Assembly (NCBI GenBank): GCA_008360955.1
Contig: LUCM01000259.1
Location: 34,543 to 98,542, forward strand
Source of the DNA: Fasciolopsis buskii
Lineage: Eukaryota; Platyhelminthes; Trematoda; Plagiorchiida; Fasciolidae
DNA: 64,000 bases
Direction of reading: 5' to 3'
Under the pieces are notes generated by a model. The model was not told where the DNA came from and ran no database searches. It saw nothing but the letters and a program-made list of their open reading frames with translations. Of the stretch, positions 44,250 through 56,370 are shown in pieces. Each line of letters opens with the position of its first letter. Position 1 is the first letter of the stretch. The translations under genes were made by a program, and so were the position numbers.

Positions 44250-47200
44250 AACGTACGTATGAACCATACGCAACTCTGGAGAAGACCACACTTTTCCGAG
44301 TTACCCTCGGCTGACCACCTACGGCCTATAAACACAATGCTAAGGCCACCCTGCCAAAACTCACTGTCCCACCTTTCCAGACCGAATCTCGAGGCTTCCA
44401 ATCAGCTAGAAATCAAGCCCCCAACATCCTGCCACCTACTGGTTTTCTTCGAATGCCGTCAGGATATACTTTATTTTACCCGGGTTTTCCCTCAGCCATA
44501 CCATACCCTCCACAGCCTCCTCAGTTCCCAACAAACGCACGTTGCTCACCGTCATTACCAATGAACAGGTTGGAGCCTAACCTAACTTATGAATCAGGCG
44601 TGACAGAACATGGTCACTCAAAGGCCTTACCACCAACATCCATTCTTCCTTGCATGTCTCGCAATGACTTTCCTTCCCAAATGAAAACATACACCCATGA
44701 TGATGGTATCCACCCTAGTTATCCGCATTCCAACGCTACTACTACTGAGCGATTTCCATTGTTACTGTTAAATGCACGCTCGATACTAAATTTGGTGCAC
44801 CAGCTGCGCCTGTTGGTGTATACACTTTGATATGATTTTATTTTTATCACTGAGACATGGCTGACCGACAGCACTCTCGGCAGGGACATTGTTGTTACTG
44901 GTTACAGTGCTTTCAGGAAAGACAGGATAAATAATCGCGAGGAGCTGTTTCATCTACACAAGTAATACCCTTTCAGCCTCATGGTATAAACACCCTGCCT
45001 TTAATAACCTGAAAGACTCTATCTGGATGCCTGTGGCTATCGGCCGTCAGGACTTACTGATCAGTTGCATCTATCGTTTCCCAGTGCACACCGGTCAGTA
45101 GTCCTACCACATTAGTGATGCACTTAACGCGGCTGCCGGCCTTCCAGGTCTTAAGCTGGTAGCGGGCGACTCCGACCAGCCTGGGATTTGTTGGTCTTCT
45201 TTCTCCTAAACAAAATACTTTTCTGCATTTGTTTCCAGTGTACGACTGGGTAGGTGGACAAAGCATGCTTCATCACCCCCAAAGGCCGACAATAGTCCCG
45301 ATCTTATTTTCACAGCTGGCTTAACTCAAGTTCGGAAGTCCGTAGACAACGAACTACTCGAATGTGGCCATTCCCGGATTGTTTTAAGTTTTTAGTTTCG
45401 TCCTCCGTTATCTCCTACTCAACTTCCATGAACCGTACCACAGAGCCTCATGGGGTCAGCTTCGCTCCATAATTCACATGGAAAATTTGGTCGGTCTCTT
45501 TCTACCGGTAGATTCTCAACTGGCCGCTGATGAATTTTGCGCAACTCCGGGTGAATGCCGTAATCGAATCACTCTAATCCAAAGTGGCACAATCCCCAAA
45601 AGGGTTGAGCACCCTGGACCGTCTTGAAAAAATTATTTTTTGCTCTAAACAAGATTCAAAGGAACAAAACTTTCCTCTGAGGGTGTAGGTAAACCGTCTG
45701 TCTCGGGGGATTAGGACCCGTTTCGATTTTCTTCAAAAAAGGAACTTCAGGCGTTACCCTCTAATAACATTTTTGCAGCACTGGCAAGTAACCGAGAAGG
45801 AACGTTTCTCTAATTATTACACACGTCTGTTAAAGTTAGGGGCACAATAATATAAGAGGTTTCAACAATTGTTTCGACATCTCTATGACAACCGATGACA
45901 AAACCGTTACACCGGACATTCCCACAGTCTCCCCAGCACCCACTCCAAGGTTCTCACTCAGCCCTAGTAATATTAAATCCTTGTTGTCAAAAATGAGACC
46001 ATCTTTCAACGTTGGGCCGGAAAACCTTCCCCAAGCCCTCTCTGAACAGCGGGGCGCAGATAATCTTGCGTTGTTGTGCAGTCTATTCACTCTCCGTAAA
46101 TAGTGGCACTTTCCTTCGCCAATGGAAATCTTTCGGCACTGTCCCAATTCACAAAAACTGTTAAAAGCAAGTGCCATCTAATTAATAATAACTATTAATA
46201 AAACTTAAGGTACCAACTCACTTACCAAATCATGACCTCATTAATGCCGGCAAACATGGTTTCCTTCAAAGTTGATCATGTTCTACGTGCAGGACTGATT
46301 TCCTAAACGTGGTGACGAAGGCTGTCAACGAAGGGAAGTCGGTGATTGCGACTCTCTTAGTTATGACGAAAGCTCCTGATCACGTGTCTCATCGCAAGCT
46401 TCTCATGAAAGTCAAAAGCTACGGCATAACAACCCCCTTCCTGGCTTGGTTCCTCTCTCATTTGACCTCGAGGATGCAGGTAGTGAATGTAAATGGAACC
46501 CTATTGAAGCATCGTTCAATTTCTAGTGGAGTTAGTCAAGGAAGTATACCAGGTGCACTACTGTTTCTGCTGTACATCAATAACATATTTCACATCATTA
46601 GGCATGGTATACTTTTCCTGTTTGCAGACGACATAAAAATTGTATACGCGTTTCCACCTCGTGACCTCTACACCATCATAGATAATACAAAAAAATGATC
46701 TACTATCGCTTGATTCATGGTGCACAGCTTGGTTGATGAAACTCTCGGCCCACAAAAGCAGCATACTGGAATATAAATGCCAAATTCCTACAGGAATCTT
46801 TGAAATTAGCCAAGAAGTTATTCCTTCTTCTCACGCTGTCCGAAACATGGGGTTGAATTACTCCAGCGCATTCAACCTCCCCGAACGCACCATAGTTCAT
46901 GTAGCAAAGAGCAGGAGACTAATTGGGAAGGTTTATGAACCTTTTAGAACTCTAGAAAGTAAGTTGTTAATTTATCGAACAAATGTAAGACCTATCCCGG
47001 ACTATTGTTCAGTCGTTTACTCAAACACGCAACAGAGTGATAAACTCGAGATTGAAAATGTCCGAGGAACATGTACAAAGCGGCTTCCGGGCTACTCTTC
47101 ATTGCTAAACTAAATGGACCGTTGCACAAAGGTACATCTTGAACTCTTATGGCTGCGTCGGGTTCACATCAAGCTCTCCGTTCGTCATTGGCTTACTAGT

Positions 47201-47520
47201 AACAGTGTGTGCATCTGCGCACCCCAAGTGAGAAATAACTTTTCTTATATCTTGCGTTGAGCTGAGTTCTTGGTGACAGTTCCCATGTCGATCATAGCAC
47301 TTAGGAAAACCTCTTCGTCATCAAATATTCCCCCCTGTGGAATAAACTAACGGAAACACAAGTATGATGTCTCCTGCCTCCGTTTCCTTTAAAAACGAAA
47401 TTAGGAAGACAATAAATGTACAAAATTTGTTCTACTTGTTCAATCCTTACACTCCAACAGAAACAGCGTGAGTCGGGCCTAGGGTGATGAGTAAATGCTA
47501 CGCTCGCAGTCTTATCCCAA
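44250..47520 (+). mobile_element. CR1-like retrotransposon, endonuclease and RT, broken
   Basis: A Pro-rich N-terminal frame (44453-44830: 'FPSAIPYPPQPPQFP') leads into endonuclease 'RFPLLLLNARSILN', then after a stop 'YDFIFITETWLTDSTLG' (44829-44879, catalytic Glu kept) and 'TGYSAFRKDRI'. Further pieces are 'RQDLLISCIYRFPVH' near 45045 and 'GLKLVAGDSDQPGICWSSF' near 45150, where G-D-F-N has become G-D-S-D. RT appears at 46309-46698: 'LLVMTKAPDHVSHRKLL' (motif A, first Asp replaced by Val), 'ISSGVSQGSIPGALLFLLY' and 'FLFADDIKIVY' (46621, intact). The thumb and C-terminus at 46733-47113 give 'LLIYRTNVRPIPDYCSVVY'. RT fingers (45600-46250) are mostly unreadable. Confidence 0.88.
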
Positions 47521-49899
47521 CCCACTAAACAAGGTCTAACCGTTTTTCATTCTCCGTAGTTTCCACAAGAAAAATTTACTGCAGTTATAGGCAGAAAAAA
47601 TCCGTCAATGAAACAAGTCAGCGCAATTTTTCTTCTATTTTTCTATCTCACTTAGTGCATGTGTAGCAAGGCATACAAAATATATACTCATACCACATTC
47701 TCACTTACTCCCAAACTAATGTTTAATGTCGCAGTCTAAACCTTTTCTTATGCATGAATTTGACAGTTAGGCCATTGCAAGCGAGAAGGTCGGCGTCAGC
47801 TGATGCCTCATTCTAAATAACATTCATCACTTCTCGTTCTTACATTTGCACGCAACAGGACCTTAAGCTGGAACTACCTCCAGACTACCATCTCTCCCTT
47901 TCCCCGTTGCAGGTATGTGCGTTTGCACTCGTGTATCGCCCGGGGTCTACCATCCAGTTTCTGGCCCCATCCTCGCACGTCCCAACACACCATAAAAGCA
48001 GGCTGATCCAGGGCTCAGGTGAACTATCCCAGGACGGAAAAATACGACCTGCTCCAAGGCCGGGATGAAGCGGACATTGATTCTAATCCGCATGAATCAC
48101 CAAAGTTGCAAGTCTCTATAGATATCGAGGCCACATAATGTGATCCACAAAGCCTGTGACTCTCCGAGCGGACAAGTCCTCGCAGGTGCACAGATTTGCT
48201 GTTGGAGCAACCCGCCCGTGTCTAACATGCCCACCACGTTGACATCCAATGGCCACGAAGACACCCACACTTAGATACTTGTTTCAGATGCCGCTACAAT
48301 CGTCTGGTGCAAATATCACCCTCAATTTTCCTCTACATCCGCGGATATTACAATACCAGCGATTGCTATCAGTTAAGCTTCCAGGCGCAGACAAAATAGA
48401 AAAGAAACCCGTTTTTGTTTCACACTGGCTTACCGGCGTCAGATATATTATTTAACGCATATTGTATCAATCCTCACTTCTCAGTGCCGACGACGTTTCC
48501 ATTCATCATGTCTTCGAACAATGGTTAGCCAAAGCTCTTCACCAGCGTACTTCGTACCTCCGCGGTTTTAAAAGGCTTTTGACCACATTCTTGGCTTCAG
48601 CGTCCATGGTAGAATGACCGGCGTACCTTTTCATATCCATTATAATACAGGGTACCTATCGGCCATCAGTACTTTTCCCGCCAGCTGTTTCGGTCCGTTG
48701 ACAAGTTTTTACCTCGCAGTCAAGTTCTTTGGAGACTTCCTTCATGAGAGTTTACCGTTCATGTCAACTTTATAGACCCCCTAAATCCGAATACTGCAGA
48801 CAACTCCGCACCCAGCACGATCGTCCAGTTGAAATCTGCACATGTGCTACGCATCGTCAGTGCGTATAAACACCGTTTTCCTCTTGACAAGCCAGTTTTG
48901 CTATTTCTTCTCATTTTGCACCCAAATGTTTACTTGCTTGTTCAATGTGACTTGCAATACCCCTATAACATTTGATCATGCAACCGAGCGTGCCTCTTGA
49001 AGCATCCAAGAAATATGCGAATATATATACCGATTACTAAAAGCTAAAGGACGTGGAAACATCAGTGGGCCTCAGTTATAGGATCACAAGGACTCCAAAG
49101 TATAGCCGAATTTATGCAAAGAAAGATACGTGGGTCATGCGGGTCCCAAAACAATGAGCATCAAGGCGGCGCAGTAAATTGGAGCAAAACTTCAAAACGG
49201 ACGAAAAAAGAAATACGAAGAACCACCAAAATCATTTGTGTGGCAGTTATTACTGATTTCATCACGGGTGAATTTTGCGTGACTTTCTTCGGAGATGTTC
49301 CGCAGAAGGAGCCAGAATATCTTAGGGCTTTGTGAGTAAATTTCAGTGAACATTGTTTTTGTGGCGCTTGAGCTGTACAGGTCAAGATAACGAAATGAGC
49401 TCATATTGTGCCGCGGGAAAACGATTTCGTGTATAGAAACAATTTAACCTGGAATGCAGTGCGAACCCATAGAGCTTCAGTCTAAGAACTATATGATGCA
49501 ACTTAAAAAAGAATTATGAAATAATTGGTATTAGATTAGCTATTATGGAAAAAAGCATTAAAAACTAGAAACCCGGGAAGTACACGCCGGAGACACGAGG
49601 GGAAGTCTTCAACGAGGGAAGAAAAGGTAATACACCAAAAGAAAAAGGGCAATAGAAAAAGGGCTGGATATACATCACTCTTACTCGCCCCCACGATTTT
49701 AAAGCAAGATAGATGTTCAGCGAGTGCTGGTCTATCGACTCTGAAGCAACAGTAGTCACGTGATTGTTAAAGACACTTTTTTGGTGGCTACGAAAGGCTG
49801 CGCTCGAAATTTCGAAAAGCTTTAAAGGGATTGTTTTAGGAAAGCTTCGTGGTGAGGCACTAGAGGTGCTGTGGGACACTGATGAAACTGTTGTAGAGA
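47521..49899. other. Unassigned DNA with a possible CR1 endonuclease scrap
   Basis: Near 48740-48800 the plus strand reads 'FMRVYRSCQLYRPPKSEYC', which fits the C-x-Y-R-P-P-x-S-D block of CR1 endonuclease, but no E-T-W-L or S-D-H partner was found. A minus frame of 136 codons (49975-49565) is rich in Ser and Phe and unmatched. No host exon was recognised. Confidence 0.3.
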
Positions 49900-51561
49900 A
49901 TCTGTAACGACAATAAAATTGCCCCCACCTGTTCTCCAGAACGAGTTTGCATCCTTGTGAAAAAGACGAAAACAAAGCAGTGCATTGTGGCAGAGGGTGG
50001 GAATACCCAGGGCCATAAAACGTTGGGACGGAAATTGGTTTCTACACTGGGCCCAAGAGGATAGCCGAGCACCGGCTAATTGTGCCAAACCTCCACTTAG
50101 ACCGGAAGCCTGGTGCAAAATGCCAAGTTTAAATGAGAAAAGTTAGTCAGGTCCTTCATAAAACACTCATTGAAACCCTACACTCAAATCTACCCAACAG
50201 GATAGTTTGTGGCGGAAATTGGTCAACGGAAAACCGATGGCAACTCCGTTGTATTGGGTGACATGAGCAAGGCAGAAATACTATGCAACTGCTTCAGCAG
50301 TGTATATAGGATGAACTTTGGCTTTGAGAAACTTAGATCTACTCGCGCCTCCAGAAATGGAGAGCATGCATGTAAGAAAAGGTGTGATTCTTTTAACTCC
50401 TAAGGATGTAAACGTTGGTAATCCAACTATCCCGAAGCCGATCCATCCGGCCACTGCTAATCCCTTGTTCGGCCTCTTGATAGGGCCGATGTGTAGGTTG
50501 CGCAAAGCGACTTTGCAGCGCGTGTATTTGCCACGAGTTTGGAAAATTGCGGCGGTAGTGGCTACTCACGAGATTGGCTGGCGTTCGGAAGTAGGGAATC
50601 ACAGAACGGTGGGCCTGGCAATGGGCTTCTCAAAAATGCTGAAACGAATTGCCAGTGAACACATATTTCCACACACGATGCAGCACTCCATGTCGTGCCT
50701 TACTCAACATTGTTTTCTGAAATAATTATCCCACCCGGAGAGCCCTTTGTGCTTCTTAGATAAAGTAATTCTTAGACTAGCTTAAGGTAGGCCAGGGGTA
50801 AGTTATCTCGACTTATGTAGGGCGATTAGCTCCGTAAATCATTGCCTCCCATCACTTAAGTTGTGAGACTTTGGCATAAGTAGTAAGCTACTGAAGGGGA
50901 TAGGTGACAATTTAGAGGCTTCAACTTTTATTTCCGAGTCAAAGAACCTAGTTCGGACCCATTGCGGTCCCCGGTGGAGTGCCCCAAGGCCCAATAATTC
51001 AGCCATCGTTGATTTTGCTGCTGGTATCTACGACATTGACATCTCCCAGCCTTTTCTTCGTGGATGACGTAAGCATCGTTGGGCCCACTGGACGAAACGC
51101 TGTGAGTAGTGAAATCGTCTCAGTGTTGAGCTAGACAAAAAAGCAATGCACAAATTAACGTGACAAGAGCCCCCCGGCTTTCAAGAAAAGCCGAGAGCAT
51201 CTCAATAGCACAAGAAGGTGGTTTTGTCATCAAAGACGGTTAGGCAGTGTGACGGACTTTGGAGTTCAACTTACGTGGAGGTTCAAGTTTACTAACCAGT
51301 GAGCTGCAGATGCAAAGAAAGCCAGTAGAGAAGTTTTAGACCAAATCGGCGCTGTACCGCAGAAGTCTATGTTCTTCTGTATATGGATTCGTCAGTCCTC
51401 GCTTGTAATATCATGCTCAGGCTTGGTCACCATTCCTTTCGAGATAATGATTGCTGGGGAAGCTGCAACGAGAAGACCCATAAAAAACGATTGACTAGTT
51501 TGAACTTGCTCCAATTGGAACGCTGTGCGGCTCGAGAACATCCGTTTGATATATACACGAT
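49900..51561 (+). mobile_element. CR1-like retrotransposon RT, parent copy of the inverted segment at 9.6-10.4 kb
   Basis: Linker pieces near 50090-50200 ('LDRKPGAKCQV', 'LIETLHSNLPNRIVCGG') lead to 'GNSVVLGDMSKAEILCNCF' at about 50236 (family A-E-x-L-x-x-Y-F-x-S-V). RT fingers in frame 50318-50725 read 'VYLPRVWKIAAVVATHEIG', 'EVGNHRTVGLAMGFSKMLK' and 'RIASEHIFPHTMQHSMSCL'. Then come 'SGVPQGP'-like sequence near 50975, 'PSLFFVDDVSIVG' (motif C F-V-D-D at 51057-51068) and the thumb 'SVTDFGVQLTWRFKF'. Similarity to the inverted copy stops at 51561. Stops are scattered; motif A is not legible. Confidence 0.78.
50702..51561 (+). repeat. Arm of a second inverted repeat pair (partner 9592-10443)
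   Basis: Bases 50702-51561 match the reverse complement of 9592-10443 with few substitutions. For example, one mismatch in 73 bases separates 50754-50826 from 10319-10391. Coordinate sums are 61145 at the 5' side and 61153 at the 3' side, so there is a net difference of 8 nt between 10096 and 10443. A 73-codon frame is shared ('MDSSVLACNIMLRLGHHSF' at 51383 plus and 9770 minus). The similarity ends sharply in non-matching flanks at both sides. Confidence 0.85.
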
Positions 51562-53135
51562 GATTTTAGGTGCAAGCATTATTTCTACCGAATTTCTTCT
51601 GCGAAGCTGCTGCCTCCGTAACGTGAGTGACTGAAAAGTAATCAAGGATGCGTCGCTTTTGACCGGCGGCTAGACGGCGCGTCAACGGTGGCGCAGTGAC
51701 TTATGGATGGCACAATCTGTACCATTGTACCGCAAGCTGCCGGCGCACTTAAATATTCTGTTCTATCATTAGTGATTTAACCGAGTTAGTTTCTCTTTTC
51801 TGTGGACATCTGCATTAAATATTTGTTGTAGATCACTTGGGAACACTCATGATTTCACTTTTCTTATCCCGTGCGGTAAAATACGCGATTGCTTCTCTGC
51901 CATCCCTTCGTAGTAGAGACGGATGCGCTAGGACGCAAAAGCTACTGCTGAGCGAGTAAAGCTCGTGGTGGTGGATACCTGGCAGCACGTTTCATGGACC
52001 CCAAATTGTCGCGTCTTGCAAAACGTGTATCTAGCCCCGGCCATACAATGAAGCAACTTAGACCAGCTCAGTTACTGCACCAAGTCTGTCCAAACGTCCG
52101 TTTTTGAGGCCATCTTGATGGTTACCTCGGGGCCAGGCCCAAGATTCTTCCTAGGTTGGAACTATGCCTTTGGTAAGAAAAACGAGTTCAAAAATCTAAA
52201 TTTCCCAAGTGCGACTAATATTTTTGCTAGTGTACGACACCGAGCATAGTTCCCTTTTGTAAGCCAACAACATCGAAAGAAAAGATTTTGTCAAGCGTTT
52301 GCCACGATGAACCAAAATAGATTGCCACAGACTGCATCTATAAACTGTGAAATTATTGTTTAAAAACGCCCATTGTTTCCTTTTCCTTAATTCATTGCTG
52401 AATGCATGCCGCGCGGCATCTGCAAAAAGGTAGACTGACAAATGAACTTCAACAGAACCCGGCCCAATGAAAAATTTACCGGATCTAACATTGAAAACTT
52501 CTTTATACTGCTTATCCGTGGGCCACCAGATGCACAGTATTTACTAGGTTGGTCGCTTGCCATTTAAGCTAGCGATCAGCATTATCTCTTTTCAATGCAA
52601 TCAAACTACCATTGATACACCACTTGAATAACCGAAAGTTGGATCGCTGCGACCCGTTCATTGTAATGGTTATTGTGTAATTTGAACTGTGCATATCATA
52701 AAATTGATTCAGTTTACTGTTCAAGTTTGGACAAACTGAAATTATTCCATGCGTTGCGCCCAACCTCAAAGCTGTAGTGTTGTGCAACCGGTTATGCATG
52801 TCTGCCAACCTCGGGCCTTGATTCGTTTGAGATTGGCAGATTTATTCTCCCTCTATCGGCGAAGCAATGAAACGTTAAATGCACGGTTGTACCCAGCCAG
52901 CATCGCTTTACTACAAACATGCTGTCCTTAAAGGCTGACAGCTGTTTTTAATATGGCCGAAAGACCTCGGGGCACATGTTGTTTGTTGACCTAACACAGT
53001 TGTTGAAGCTAAAAGCAACTTACTGTGCTGTTAAAAGTTTTGATATCATCACTCAACTCACCATTAATAAAACATGCAGGCAATCTACAGCTCGTTCCTT
53101 TTTGTTAGGAATTATCAGCAGTCCATATCCATCGC
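51562..53135. other. Unassigned DNA
   Basis: No frame longer than 81 codons is open except by overlap. Minus frames 52441-52196 and 52808-52569 are unmatched. No transposon motif or splice-consistent exon was seen. Confidence 0.4.
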
Positions 53136-53205
53136 GCCCGAACTAGGACGCGAACCCGGGACGAACGATTTTGAGTCCAGCGCTTCAGCCCTTACGCTAC
53201 CGGGC
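53136..53205 (-). tRNA. tRNA-like sequence, probably pseudogene or SINE head (Leu-CAA-like)
   Basis: The minus strand from 53205 to 53136 has 5' 'GCCCGG' pairing with 3' 'TCGGGC' (acceptor stem), an A-box-like 'TAGCGTAAGGG', a D-stem pair GCG/CGC, the loop 'CTCAAAA' (anticodon CAA if read as tRNA) and a B-box-like 'GGGTTCGCGTCC'. The anticodon stem hardly pairs and the T stem has one mismatch, so a working tRNA is unlikely. tRNA-derived SINEs use the same A and B boxes as a Pol III promoter, and the sequence could be such a head, but I see no second copy here. Confidence 0.5.
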
Positions 53206-54349
53206 AGGCTCTGAACGGTTCGTTTAGCTTCACCATATGTTGCTTGCATAGAGTTCTAATCAAGTTTTTTAATTCCTCCAAAAGGTTTAAAGTAATCAGT
53301 TTCCCTACTGAAGGGCCACTTAAATTCCACGACAGCATCGTCAGGGGATCCTTGGAAGCAACCGGAGTACTCATTGTTTTCATCGGACGTCTCGCGGAGA
53401 GCACCATCATTTCCCAGCTCACGGAATGTGTTTGAGTAGATGTCACGTACAGGTAAATATCATTTGACACAAGCGCTGCACCAGTTATAATTTTGAGTCG
53501 GTCTTACATGGAATGATACAGATAAAAGCAGTTACGTTCCCAGTCGAGCTTCTCTAAATTACCACGAGGCCATTCCTAGGAGTGGCACACACAGGTACCC
53601 AGTACATGAAGCACCAGTGAAACGAAGACTACTGCCGTGACGTAATACATTATGCACTAGCTTCCGAGACAAAGCATGTAATTGCCACGACCTAAAACAC
53701 ATCATTATTTACATAATTGTAATGACAAAGAAGCACGCACTGATCTAAGAGGAACATTGCAAACGGCCGTATACATGATTGTGTAAAGACCTACAGACAA
53801 ACGTAACTAATTTCTTAAGACAAAATCCCATTAAGCATTATTTCACTGAAATAAACTTTCACAACATTTTGTACTAATTTTCGTATGCGAGAAAGCTCGT
53901 TGGGAGGACGGAAATGAGAGTTGATTCATTTTGCGCGAGACAGCTATAAAAGGTGCATTGGAGGCATGCACGGCGTCGTCGAGTAATCTGGATGCGCAAA
54001 ACTAAAGTGCTCACATTGGGTGGTATCATCAATTGCCATATTGTGACGATATATATTTAATTTCATGCAACTGGTGCAAAATATGTAATAACTTCTTTGA
54101 ACAGCGGTTTAGGGCTAGCCACAAATTTACTCCTTGCCATCCGGAAAAGTGCTGCTTGAGTACCGCTTTCTGCACACAGCATCGCAAGAACTCTGGGCGC
54201 CCCAATGGTTCCTTGGGTTTTTTATATCCAGTGCCAATTGAGATGAACTAACCCAAATAGGTCATTGACAAAAGGGCTCATTCATCTCAGACGTTCTAAA
54301 TACTTAAAGACCGAGCAAGACATTGAGGGATGTTAGAGTTAGCAATTAA
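53206..54349. other. Unassigned DNA
   Basis: A minus frame (53470-53192, 92 codons) ends within the tRNA-like element and is unmatched. A plus frame at 54033-54251 is Cys-rich (several C-x2-C or C-x-C spacings) but shows no complete zinc-binding pattern. It precedes a CR1-like remnant and may be its endonuclease leader, but nothing diagnostic is visible. Confidence 0.35.
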
Positions 54350-56370
54350 TCCATATTGAACATCGAGAAATGGCCCGTACCACCATCCGTTGGCCACCAA
54401 TGGACAGAGGTCAAAGACGTTCTAACAAAAGCAATTCAATTGTTTGTGTCTCGTTCAACCATGGGAACCTTAAAATCCAAGCCGAGACTGCACGTTCGTA
54501 CACTAAGAAACCTCAAAATAAACGGACTGCGTGGGACTACGATCAGTCATCACAAATTCTGCAGGTTTCTAGGGAAACTTCAGCGAAATGAGGGCGTTGT
54601 TGCCTACCAGAGACAGTTCCTGAAACGGGTTCATACCGATCCCAGGAGTTTCTGCAGAAAGCCGGCTCGGGTCTCCAATGTGAATCGAGAATCGCGGACA
54701 TGCATAAGCCAGATGGTGTAAAAATGAGCGGCAAGAATGTAGCGGCTAAGGTACTGAATATTCATTGCTCTTCAGTCATTGCTATATCCAGACCAGAGAT
54801 ATCGAGGGGAGAAAGCAAGTCACCAGTAGACGCAGAATTTTCTTCGCACGGGGAGGCCGAATTAGTTTGCTTCCTGACAGGATACCCACGGAGTTGGTTG
54901 GGTGAACTTACATTGCATGATCGCCAAGTCTCAAAGAGATTTCATTTTTCATGCTGAGTAAGAGCATAAACCAACTGACTCATCCTCTCTGGGAGCTGTT
55001 TAGCTGTTCCATGCAAGCGGGCCATTTTCCAGGGGACCTGAAGATTTACTTAGTCTTTTTGATCTTCAATTCCGGCAATCCGTCGGAACCTCAGAACCAT
55101 CATTCAGCTGCACTGCTTTAGATAGATTCAAGGGCCACTTGAAGCTTGACAGATGATATTCTGCTCAACTTCCACGAAGATGGGCACTTGCCCGACTCAC
55201 AGTACCAGTTTAGAGGACACAGATCATGCCGAATAAACCTAATGGAGACTGTGCGCGGCATAATAGGGCAATAGACACAGGAGTTCACTTGTATGTAATC
55301 TTGCTGGACTTCTCTAAGACGGTCGACCGGATGAGGCAGCGCTTACTTCTGGAAGTTGGACTGAATGAAGCCCTCATCACACGTTTGTCGCGCAATGAAA
55401 AATTACGGAAACGGGTGATTCGACTCCCAAAGCCGGGTGCAATGGTGGGCCGTACTTGGCCCAAGAATGTCCACCGCCTTCGTGAATAGTCTTATGCAAG
55501 TGGAATGCATCGCCCCAATGTGCGCGGTTTGCTGAAAGATAGGAAAGGCCCTAAGCGCGTAGGTACTGCGGGCAGAACTTGACAGACTACATCTGCGGTC
55601 CCTCATCAACGATCTCCCGTCGGTGCAGGTAAGTGCAAGAGAATGCGCAAAGGTGGACACCATGGCAGTGGGTACACACTTGAGGGAAATTTACGAGAAT
55701 GAATGACGAGGTAATTAAATCTAATGTCGATCGTGTCAGACGAGCTGCAACAGGCAGCTAGATGTAAAATGCAACCCTGAAATGCTGTGCTCAACCTGGA
55801 TCGACTCAGCAGTTCCAATGCTATTCTCAGTCCCAATACGGCCTCTTCGTGAGGCGGACATCCAGTCTTGTTTGCCAATCCTGAGTAGGGACAAACATTT
55901 AATTGAGAGTTCAAACGAACACCAAAACAATAGGAGTCTCTGGAAACTTGCTTATCCCGATAGACTTTGCATCTTCAACATGGAGTACAGGCGGTCAAGA
56001 GGGGACTTCATACTCCCAAGGGATACCCTAAAAGCAGGGAAGTCCATCAGAGGCCTACTGAAACTGGCTGCCAAAACAGTTTAACGAGTGTAATTACCGA
56101 GACTTGGAGACATCGTCGGTGGCTGAGGGCTAGGGGACAAGCCTTCCCCGCCAGAATGCGTCGCTGATGAAACTCATTATCAGAGACCGTGGTACTGGAA
56201 GGAAGAAAATAGGGTTCAGAAGACGAATGGGCCTTCACGTAGCTCAACGGTATCCCGGAGCGCCATTTGAGATGATGCCAACTCAGGAGCGGCGGGACTA
56301 TCCGATGCCAAACAGTGCTTGCGGGAGTGACCGTAAATCGTTTGTGAGTGAATGACTGACTGACAATTTT
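54350..56370 (+). mobile_element. CR1-like retrotransposon, linker, RT and 3' end
   Basis: Two overlapping frames at 54356-54721 give the linker: 'CVSFNHGNLKIQAETARSY' and 'TKKPQNKRTAWDYDQSS' (family F-x-x-G-x-x-K-P-K-W-x-T-x-x-x-R-x-A-L-x-x-K). RT pieces are 'GVHLYVILLDFSKTVDRM' at about 55280-55335 (motif A, K-A-F-D to K-T-V-D), 'INDLPSVQVSA' near 55606, and the C-terminal 'YPDRLCIFNMEYRRSRGDF' at about 55950-56010, a strong CR1 signature (L-E-Y-R-R-L-R-G-D-L). Near 56350 'GAATGACTGACTGAC' looks like a short-repeat terminus. Motif C is missing. Confidence 0.8.

Noticed and set aside
49565..49975. 136-codon minus-strand frame
   Set aside because: Ser/Phe-rich, unmatched and partly antisense to the CR1-like linker on the plus strand.
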